13,226 nucleotides of DNA from Candidatus Peregrinibacteria bacterium (lineage in GTDB: Bacteria > Patescibacteriota > Gracilibacteria > UBA1369 > LOWO2-01-FULL-3). Positions 7,804 through 13,226 of the stretch are shown piece after piece. A model generated the notes under the pieces. The model made no database searches. It had not been told where the DNA came from and saw only the letters and a program-made list of their open reading frames with translations. How positions within the stretch are numbered: the first letter of the stretch is position 1; each line of letters starts with the position of its first letter. Location of the stretch: the NCBI GenBank assembly GCA_018664365.1, contig JABJOK010000022.1:1-13226 (forward strand), read 5' to 3'. Position numbers and translations under genes: made by a program.

Positions 7804-7830
7804 ATTATATTTAAACCCCTTTCCGGAAAG
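7804..7830 (-). promoter_or_regulatory. promoter of the lamin-tail/dockerin gene with 12-bp palindrome
   Basis: On the minus strand a perfect TATAAT (7804-7809) would start transcription near 7797, about 12 nt before the ATG at 7785. No TTGACA-like hexamer lies 16-18 bp upstream. Instead, a perfect 12-bp palindrome, CTTTCCGGAAAG, occupies 7819-7830, overlapping the expected spacer and -35 position. This arrangement suits an activator-dependent or repressible promoter. The box is read by consensus and is unproven. Confidence 0.5.
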
Positions 7831-7887
7831 AGTGAGCAAAAACTAGCAACCAATTGTTAAATTTATATTAAATCCTCCTATAGACAC

Positions 7888-7916
7888 TTGACTAAATAGG
7901 CATAAGTACGTAAAAT
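7888..7916 (+). promoter_or_regulatory. promoter of the 7938-10510 gene cluster
   Basis: TTGACT (7888-7893) and TAAAAT (7911-7916) are separated by exactly 17 bp, a near-consensus sigma-70-type promoter. Transcription would start around 7923, giving a leader of only about 15 nt to the ATG at 7938 (9 nt to the GTG at 7932), with no room for a usual ribosome binding site. It is divergent from the promoter of the surface-protein genes. Confidence 0.65.
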
Positions 7917-7937
7917 CACAGACTAATTAATGTGACT

Positions 7938-9074
7938 ATGCAAAACGGAAATCGTACAGGTGGACTTGATTGGCGAGAAGAAGAAGCATTTGCTGCATCT
8001 CTTTTAGCTAGAACAGAAACGAGGCTTAGCAAAACGCATAATCCAGGTGATGGATTGCCCATGCTTGATGAAACAGGATTTTTTGAAAGTAAGGATGGGA
8101 CGGTTTATACCGGAGCTCACGCACTTCCACAGATGCTTGCACAAAAGTCAGGAATTGTTATGAGCAGATCTCCAATTGCACGAGGACTATCAGAGGAAGC
8201 TCAGAAAAGAGGAATTTATGGACATGGAATGCAAGGAGATAGAAAAGGAGGGTCAACTCAGATAACAACTATTTACCCAGCACAGGATTGTTTTGAGACA
8301 ATTTGGCATTTGATGAAAGTTCATGCAGAAATAGTCGCTCACGAAAGAAATGGAGTTGGTGTCAGAATTTGGCAGGTCATGCGAGAAAATAATTTTGAAC
8401 CAAGAAAAGAAGCAGTAGATAAGATAGTTGGTATAATAAGAGCAAAGACAAAATATCTTCCAGAGCTAGTAATAACTCCAGAAGAAGAGATGGAACTGAA
8501 TGAAATGGTTCCTCAGATGGAGGCAGGGAGCGATGGGTATGGTGACGACTACAATGGAGAAAGAAGATGTACTTTGGATGCATACATTGAAAAAAACGAA
8601 ATAACAAAAGAAGAAATCACAATATCAACCCTTAGAAGAGAGGTTAGATATCACGCTCTAGATTATGTACTTGGAATTGACCGTAATGGAAGAATTAATA
8701 GAGAAATGTATAGACCTCAAGAACTCACGGATTTACTTGAACTTCTAAAAAAAGAGATTTTATCTGAAGAAGGACACTACGTTGATACTGAGACAGAAGT
8801 TTTATGGGGAGCACACAGATACTGGCTGAAGCGCTTTGGCATAAAGCATGGTGTTTTCAATACAGTAATAGAAAGAGCATTTGGAGAATCACCAAATACC
8901 AGACATATAAAGTCTCCAAATGGTCGCCACGAAAAATGCTTCTTAGAAGAAGATGTCGTGAACGCACTCACGATCTGGGCCCAAAAGCATCGTAAAAAAG
9001 ACATAGGGAGATCACATTTAAGGCGATGGCGCTCGAATGGATTGCTAAAAATCAATCCTCGTACTAAAGTTTAG
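7938..9074 (+). CDS. unknown protein with repeated HTH-like modules
   Basis: The product is not recognised as a named family; it has 378 aa from this ATG (380 from the GTG at 7932, which is also possible). Three segments follow one weak pattern: Leu/Tyr-rich helix, a Gly-Ile or Glu-Ile turn, an Ile-x-Arg helix, a loop with Gly-Arg or Gly-Gly, then Y/F-x-x-x-(D/E) and a Leu-rich helix. They lie at about residues 60-127, 211-272 and 290-350 (380-aa numbering). The first and third both begin with GAH. The basic C-terminus (SHLRRWRSNGLLKINP) resembles a MerR recognition helix and wing. A cytoplasmic DNA-binding protein with several winged HTH modules is the best reading, by inference. There is no signal peptide or membrane segment. 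It is the first gene after a good promoter, 24 bp before a lipoprotein gene. Stop TAG. Confidence 0.7.
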   Translation: MQNGNRTGGLDWREEEAFAASLLARTETRLSKTHNPGDGLPMLDETGFFESKDGTVYTGAHALPQMLAQKSGIVMSRSPIARGLSEEAQKRGIYGHGMQGDRKGGSTQITTIYPAQDCFETIWHLMKVHAEIVAHERNGVGVRIWQVMRENNFEPRKEAVDKIVGIIRAKTKYLPELVITPEEEMELNEMVPQMEAGSDGYGDDYNGERRCTLDAYIEKNEITKEEITISTLRREVRYHALDYVLGIDRNGRINREMYRPQELTDLLELLKKEILSEEGHYVDTETEVLWGAHRYWLKRFGIKHGVFNTVIERAFGESPNTRHIKSPNGRHEKCFLEEDVVNALTIWAQKHRKKDIGRSHLRRWRSNGLLKINPRTKV

Positions 9075-9098
9075 TCACATAATCTTAATCAAAACAAC

Positions 9099-9503
9099 AT
9101 GAAGAAACTCGCAATTCTTTTTATTCCAATCTTTTTATTTGGATGTACTGCCACAACAAGCATTGAAGATACGGCAGTGGAGGTAGAAGAAGTTTTAGCT
9201 ATGATTGATTCTGTAGAAGTAGTGTTTGTGGAAAAAGCTCCTCTACTCATGGAAGCGATAGTGAAAGGTAATTACAAGAACGATTGTGAAAGTCATCACA
9301 AAACAAAGGCAACTCATTTATTTCAAGAAAAGACCTTCGAAATAAAAATGACCACACAGATGACTCAACCAGAAGAGGGAGAGACTTGCATTGAAGGTCT
9401 TGTGCCATTTGAAGAAGTGGTAGGACTTCCTTCAGGAGGTGTAGGGGCAGGAGAATACAAGTTAGTTGCAAATGGAGTAGAAAGCATGTTTACGATCGAA
9501 TAA
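9099..9503 (+). CDS. small predicted lipoprotein
   Basis: This 134-aa protein begins with a short lipoprotein signal (MKKLAILFIPIFLFGC), with a lipobox LFGC placing the lipidated cysteine at residue 16. It should be exported and anchored to the outer face of the membrane. The mature part is acidic (VEVEEVLAMIDSVEVVFVEK), has two further cysteines (in NDCESHH and GETCIEG) that could form a disulfide, and ends in short beta-like segments with a Gly-rich turn (GLPSGGVGAGEY). No known domain is recognised. It lies 24 bp after the HTH-module gene and 11 bp before the asparaginase gene, so the three are probably one operon, but no functional link is visible. No Shine-Dalgarno sequence; stop TAA. 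Confidence 0.82.
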   Translation: MKKLAILFIPIFLFGCTATTSIEDTAVEVEEVLAMIDSVEVVFVEKAPLLMEAIVKGNYKNDCESHHKTKATHLFQEKTFEIKMTTQMTQPEEGETCIEGLVPFEEVVGLPSGGVGAGEYKLVANGVESMFTIE

Positions 9504-9514
9504 GTTGTAAGTAA

Positions 9515-10510
9515 ATGAAACCAAAGATATGCCTCCTATTTGCAGGAGGAACAATTGGGATGATTCGCAATAAAAAGACTGGAGCACTCGAGCCAGCACA
9601 GAGCGCCTTTGACATTGTTCGAGAAATCCCTGAGATCCAAAAACATCTCAAGCTTGATTTTAAGATGGTAGTAAACATAGATAGTTCAAACATGAATCCA
9701 GCACATTGGACTGAAATAGCGAAGACGATCGAAAAGCTCTACGACAAATATGATGGCTTTGTAGTAGTACAGGGAACAGATACCATGGGATACACAGCAA
9801 GCGCCCTATCATTTGCACTGCAAAACCTAAGCAAACCAATCGTCTTCACTGGATCACTAATCCCACTAGAGGAGATTGGTTCAGACGGGCGCAACAATCT
9901 TGTATATGCCTGTTTAACAGCAACTCTTGATATTGCGGAAGTTTGTCTAGCGTTTTCAAACAAAATCCTTCGAGGAAACAGGGCAAAGAAAAATCACGAA
10001 TCATTTGTGGCGGTTTTTCACTCGCCAAACTTCCCCGCACTTGGAGAACTTGGCCGACCAACTATACTAAACGAGTGGAGAAAAAAACGTCGCAAAAGAA
10101 CGCTTAAATGTTCGCCGAATTTTGATCCAAAAATATCACTCATAAAATTATTCCCAGGATTCGATCCAGAAATCCTAGATAAAGTAATTGATAGAGGAGC
10201 ACACGGAATTGTTCTCGAAGGATTTGGTCCAGGAAACGTTCCCTTTCTTGAAGATTCAATTATTCCACAAATTAAACGAGCAACTTCAGAAAATATCCCA
10301 GTTGTGATCGCAAGTCAGATGGAAAGAGGTGCCACAAACCTATCATCATACGAGGCAGGGTATTACGCCCAAAAAGCTGGGGCAATTTCCGCACAAAACA
10401 TGACATCAGAGGCCACAGTTACAAAGCTCATGTGGACCCTTGCCAAAACAAGAAAAATCGCTGAAATTAAAAAAATCTTCGCAAAAGACCTAGCAGGAGA
10501 AGTTAGTTAA
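9515..10510 (+). CDS. ansA: L-asparaginase, type I (cytoplasmic)
   Basis: This 331-aa protein, close to E. coli AnsA in length, would hydrolyse L-asparagine to aspartate and ammonia. Both catalytic threonine motifs are present: AGGTIGM with Thr13 and GTDTMGYTASALSF with Thr88/Asp89. Further family segments are FTGSLIPLEEIGSDGRNNL, NKILRGNRAKK, LFPGFDPE, GFGPGNVP and MTSEATVTKLMW. There is no signal peptide, so it is cytoplasmic. The residue before GTDT, usually His in this family, is Gln86. It lacks the extra N-terminal domain of archaeal GatD, and no GatE partner is seen, so a tRNA-amidotransferase role is unlikely. It is the last gene before a candidate terminator and likely shares the promoter at 7888. 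No Shine-Dalgarno sequence; stop TAA. Confidence 0.93.
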   Translation: MKPKICLLFAGGTIGMIRNKKTGALEPAQSAFDIVREIPEIQKHLKLDFKMVVNIDSSNMNPAHWTEIAKTIEKLYDKYDGFVVVQGTDTMGYTASALSFALQNLSKPIVFTGSLIPLEEIGSDGRNNLVYACLTATLDIAEVCLAFSNKILRGNRAKKNHESFVAVFHSPNFPALGELGRPTILNEWRKKRRKRTLKCSPNFDPKISLIKLFPGFDPEILDKVIDRGAHGIVLEGFGPGNVPFLEDSIIPQIKRATSENIPVVIASQMERGATNLSSYEAGYYAQKAGAISAQNMTSEATVTKLMWTLAKTRKIAEIKKIFAKDLAGEVS

Positions 10511-10516
10511 ATTTCG

Positions 10517-10546
10517 ACTAGTCAACTTCGGACACGACAGTTTTTT
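10517..10546 (+). terminator. candidate intrinsic terminator after the asparaginase gene
   Basis: Seven bases after the stop, ACTaGTC (10517-10523) can pair with GACAGT (10536-10541), leaving one bulged A and a 12-nt loop, followed at once by a six-T run (10541-10546). The stem is short, so it would be a weak terminator. Its position between two clusters supports the call. Confidence 0.5.
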
Positions 10547-10598
10547 AGCATAAGAAAAACACGCAGCACCCCTCTTAAGACTTCGTAATCTTTTATTT

Positions 10599-10626
10599 TT
10601 GTCAAATTTGAGCACTGGAATAGTAT
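10599..10626 (+). promoter_or_regulatory. probable promoter of the unknown three-gene cluster
   Basis: TTGTCA (10599-10604) and TAGTAT (10621-10626) are separated by 16 bp. Transcription would start near 10633, about 15 nt before the ATG at 10648. The rest of the 137-bp gap (10511-10647) holds the terminator candidate and AT-rich DNA without an evident gene. Confidence 0.5.
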
Positions 10627-10647
10627 GATCTCCTCTTAACAAAAAAT

Positions 10648-10893
10648 ATGCCTAGAAGTCATCAAAATTTGAACAATTTAATACAAAGCTTAAGTGGATT
10701 ATTTCAAAAGCATCTATCCCGAGAAGAGCTCTCTGAAATAGAAATATTAGGAATCAAAACAGGAGCATTCCACATAATAGAGAAGCAGCTCGACCTAGAA
10801 ATGACCCTATTCGAAATTACAGAGTTTTTGGAAAAAAGAGGCACACACACACAAGAAATAATAGAAGAATTAAAAAGTATATATAACAAGTAA
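10648..10893 (+). CDS. small helical protein of unknown function
   Basis: This 81-aa, charged, mostly helical protein has no signal peptide or membrane segment and belongs to no family I recognise. It is built of helix-like stretches (SREELSEIEIL, MTLFEITEFLEKRG) and ends in TQEIIEELKSIYNK. The C-terminal ~40 residues align loosely with those of the next gene's product, which ends ELIPDIKNIYKTTK, suggesting diverged tandem copies. It is the first gene of a tight cluster, nine bases before the next start, preceded by a plausible promoter, and read in the direction of the following genes, which supports it being real. It has no Shine-Dalgarno sequence. A toxin-antitoxin component or a small partner of the large protein is possible but unsupported. 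Confidence 0.65.
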   Translation: MPRSHQNLNNLIQSLSGLFQKHLSREELSEIEILGIKTGAFHIIEKQLDLEMTLFEITEFLEKRGTHTQEIIEELKSIYNK

Positions 10894-10902
10894 AAGATTT
10901 CA

Positions 10903-11136
10903 ATGAGAAAAATAGACCTATTCCTGACGGAAGTCAGCGAACTAATAGAAAAGGAATTTATTAAAAGAAAACAGAACTGGATACAGGAAAAAAGTTTTAC
11001 AGTTTCTATCTACGATATTTTTGATCGAAATTATAAGATAGAAGAAGCCTACAAAGAACTTTTAAAACTTTTCAGAGACAGGAAATATGGAGAACTTATT
11101 CCAGATATTAAAAATATTTATAAAACGACAAAATAA
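10903..11136 (+). CDS. small helical protein of unknown function, possible paralogue of its neighbour
   Basis: This 77-aa protein is rich in Lys, Glu, Ile and Tyr, with an N-terminal helix (IDLFLTEVSELIEKEFIKRK) and a C-terminal region whose pattern matches the preceding protein (YDIFDRNYKIEEAY against FHIIEKQLDLEMTL, and DIKNIYK against ELKSIYN). No known domain, signal peptide or membrane segment is seen. It lies nine bases after one gene and two bases before the start of the large unknown gene, a spacing typical of co-translated partners, so a structural or regulatory link to the large protein is inferred. No Shine-Dalgarno sequence; stop TAA. Confidence 0.65.
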   Translation: MRKIDLFLTEVSELIEKEFIKRKQNWIQEKSFTVSIYDIFDRNYKIEEAYKELLKLFRDRKYGELIPDIKNIYKTTK

Positions 11137-11138
11137 TC

Positions 11139-13226
11139 ATGGGTACAGAAGGTAAAGAACATTTGGATACGCATGCAGATCTTAGTACCGAGATTGCAAG
11201 GTTAAAGGCATTCGTAGCTCCACTTGAAAAAGAGGTAAAAGTAACACCTATAATGAAGATGGTAGATACGGTAATGCTTTTGCCAGATGATCTTGAGGGG
11301 AAATCTCAAAAAGATATTAAAAGAATTGAAAGAGTAGTCGCAGATGCTCAAAGAGTTCTAAACAGAATGTCTCACAAGTACATTAATCAAACATTATCAT
11401 CTCCTGATGAATCAAGGGTGTTCAAGATACTTGCTAGTGCAAACGAATTTGAAGCACATCTAAGATCACAACTTGGAAATACAATTGACCTTGATGGAGA
11501 GGAGGTAGTACTAACACCAAAGCTGCTTGATTGCCTTACTCAGTTCAAATTCTCTATAGGAACTCCTCCAATCACGCCTCATGGAATAAAGACAATCGAA
11601 AAAATAATGTTTGGAGGAACAGTGCAGGATATTTATGCCTTCAGAGATCTATTCAGTGATCACCAGCATGTCTTTGATCGTTTTGTTGAATCTGCCCACA
11701 GGTTAGTGGATCAGAGCACCAGGTATACGACAAAAAAAGATAAAGAAGAATACGAAGAGGCAGCCAGTGGATTTGAAGGGCTTGAAGGGCTTACAGGTTT
11801 TACGAAAACAGTTTTCAGTGGAAGACCAGAAACTGCTATTAGCATAATTCATAGCCATCTTCTGGATCGCCATGGACAAAACGGATCAAGGCCCATAAAG
11901 GTAGTTGAGGAAGGTCAAAAATTAAACAAAGCATTCATTAGAGAAATGAGAGACAACAAAAGATATTTTTATGTAGTTAAAGTTAAAGAGGTCGATTACA
12001 ACGTATTCACAAATGAGGTATTAAAGGAGGAGTGGGAAAGTGTTATCGGAAGGTTAATAATGATTGATGACTCTGATTCAGCAAGAAGATCTGAGACAAC
12101 TGCAGTTTATTCATTTGATGGGGACATAACATCGAACCTTTCAGTGTTTCACGTAAAAAATGCTGGAACACCTGCTAACACACAGATGAATTTACGACGC
12201 ATGCTTGAAGATTTCGATCCTGAGGATTTGGAAGGACTAATCGGAGAAATTGATACAAGCATAGCGAGGCTTGAGGCAGAGGGGTACACAGAAATAAATG
12301 GTACAGAAGTCAGAGATTCAGAGTGGAAAGTCTCTGCGCATAAAGACTATATAACTCTTCAAAGTTTCAAACGATTCGTAGAATTCGTAAAGAAAATGAA
12401 GACAGAATCTCCGGAGGAATTGGACAAATACAAGAAGGAGCTAGCTGCAAAAGCAGCAGAGTTAAATAGGCAGTACTTTTTCAAGGCACTAGATCCAGAA
12501 AAATACACAGTCATCCCTGTACCGCAGGGAGGAGGAAGAATGGGGCTTTATCATACTGGAAGGTTCCATTTACGAAAGGTGCAAGGATCAGTAGGGGACC
12601 TTAGCGAACCCCAATTTGATGGCGAAGAAGGTAGTAGTCGAATAGCAATATGCAGAGCCAGGATTAGCAAAATGAAGAAGGCGCTTGGCATCGAGCCCGA
12701 TACCACTCCAGAAGAAGCCTCTGCAAGAAGAAGAGCTTTGAAAAGCATAGAGAGCCCAAATCAGCCAATTAGAGGAGAGGTTAAAGGCACAAGCAGAATA
12801 GCCGCAGCAACAGAGCATGCGGTAAAAGAAACCGTATACTCAGCAGCAAAATTAGAAGAAAAAGTCGCTCAAAGATTAATCGATGGATTAGATACAATAT
12901 TAGGTGCAAACGTTCCAGGACTGATCAAAAAACAAATTGCGAAAACCTTAAAAAAGTTAGGAGTAAAAGCTTTGGCAAAACAATTCGAAAGGGGACCATT
13001 TAAATTTGTGGCAAGAAAGATAGACCAAGCTGCAGGGGGAATAAGGAGGTCATTAGTGGCAGTAGACAAAATGGCTCAACTCCCAGCAGAGCTAACTAGA
13101 CTTTTTCTAGAAGCAGAAGACTTCACCTTTGTTGAGGAGATTATACAGTCAATTGAAAAAGGCTCATTCAAGCCAAGTGTAATCGTTCCAGACATGAGCT
13201 GGACCTACACAGATGTTTTAGACAAA
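11139..13226 (+). CDS. large protein of unknown function (3' end outside window)
   Basis: The frame opens at the ATG two bases after the previous stop and stays open for 696 codons to the window end, so the C-terminus is missing. No family is recognised. The start is charged and helical (EHLDTHADLSTEIARLK), without signal peptide or membrane segments, so it is probably cytoplasmic. Residues ~1-250 look helical. Residues ~270-350 contain strand-like segments (RYFYVVKVKEVDYNVF, TAVYSFDGDI). About 370-440 is helical. A Gly-rich turn (PQGGGRMGLYHTG) lies near 454-466. Residues ~550-670 form Ala/Lys-rich amphipathic helices (VPGLIKKQIAKTLKKLG). Codon use looks like that of its neighbours and there are no in-frame stops. 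It is probably an operon partner of the two small proteins. Confidence 0.85.
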   Translation, partial: MGTEGKEHLDTHADLSTEIARLKAFVAPLEKEVKVTPIMKMVDTVMLLPDDLEGKSQKDIKRIERVVADAQRVLNRMSHKYINQTLSSPDESRVFKILASANEFEAHLRSQLGNTIDLDGEEVVLTPKLLDCLTQFKFSIGTPPITPHGIKTIEKIMFGGTVQDIYAFRDLFSDHQHVFDRFVESAHRLVDQSTRYTTKKDKEEYEEAASGFEGLEGLTGFTKTVFSGRPETAISIIHSHLLDRHGQNGSRPIKVVEEGQKLNKAFIREMRDNKRYFYVVKVKEVDYNVFTNEVLKEEWESVIGRLIMIDDSDSARRSETTAVYSFDGDITSNLSVFHVKNAGTPANTQMNLRRMLEDFDPEDLEGLIGEIDTSIARLEAEGYTEINGTEVRDSEWKVSAHKDYITLQSFKRFVEFVKKMKTESPEELDKYKKELAAKAAELNRQYFFKALDPEKYTVIPVPQGGGRMGLYHTGRFHLRKVQGSVGDLSEPQFDGEEGSSRIAICRARISKMKKALGIEPDTTPEEASARRRALKSIESPNQPIRGEVKGTSRIAAATEHAVKETVYSAAKLEEKVAQRLIDGLDTILGANVPGLIKKQIAKTLKKLGVKALAKQFERGPFKFVARKIDQAAGGIRRSLVAVDKMAQLPAELTRLFLEAEDFTFVEEIIQSIEKGSFKPSVIVPDMSWTYTDVLDK

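Noticed and set aside
7786..7839. N-terminal extension of the lamin-tail protein to 7839
   Set aside because: The extension would precede a clean signal peptide and would contain the TATAAT promoter box at 7804-7809, so transcripts would begin after it.
7872..7880. AGGAGG motif on the minus strand, a possible Shine-Dalgarno sequence
   Set aside because: No start codon follows at a suitable distance, and it lies upstream of the predicted transcription start.
10511..10647. Small RNA or riboswitch in the gap after the asparaginase gene
   Set aside because: The terminator-like hairpin and a promoter account for the visible structure; no known riboswitch core or tRNA-like fold was seen.
12551..13069. 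Minus-strand open frames at the right end
   Set aside because: The plus frame is open without a break over the whole stretch and follows its operon neighbours by two bases; the minus frames are shorter and overlap each other.
2..13226. Recoding of TGA as glycine (genetic code 25)
   Set aside because: No in-frame TGA occurs in any gene and glycine is written with GGN throughout, so the standard bacterial code explains everything here.

Overview
This is a compact, AT-rich (about 40% G+C by eye) bacterial chromosome segment with almost no spare DNA. No intergenic gap exceeds about 160 bp, and there are no RNA genes, insertion sequences or CRISPR arrays. Several traits point to a Candidate Phyla Radiation (Patescibacteria) organism, possibly near the Peregrinibacteria/Gracilibacteria. 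These are small surface proteins with lamin-tail, cohesin and dockerin domains, short leaders without Shine-Dalgarno sequences, many unrecognised genes, and complete avoidance of TGA. The lineage is an inference; the sequence alone does not prove it.

Layout. (1) 2-337 (+) is the 3' end of an NAD kinase gene, which meets the next gene tail to tail with one base between the stop codons. (2) 339-5536 (-) holds four genes, transcribed in this order: an HTH/coiled-coil protein, a polyprenol (dolichol/phytol-type) kinase, glutamate dehydrogenase and pyruvate phosphate dikinase. Promoter-like sequences precede the HTH, gdhA and ppdK genes. (3) 5614-7785 (-) encodes a secreted lamin-tail/cohesin/dockerin protein followed by a membrane-anchored cohesin-like protein. 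(4) 7786-7937 is a divergent promoter region. (5) 7938-10510 (+) encodes a 380-aa-class protein that appears to contain repeated HTH-like modules, a small lipoprotein and a type I L-asparaginase, followed by a possible terminator. (6) 10648-13226 (+) is a tight three-gene cluster of unknown function: two small helical proteins that may be diverged tandem copies, then a protein of at least 696 residues that runs off the window.

How the genes may work together. Asparaginase (Asn to Asp plus ammonia), glutamate dehydrogenase (Glu to 2-oxoglutarate plus ammonia, or the reverse) and PPDK (PEP/pyruvate interconversion) suggest amino-acid scavenging linked to central carbon metabolism. The polyprenol kinase suggests salvage of lipid carriers. 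The cohesin/dockerin pair could form a minimal surface-display device, with a membrane-bound cohesin receptor holding a secreted dockerin-bearing protein. The last cluster is the least explained part of the window and the best candidate for something undescribed.
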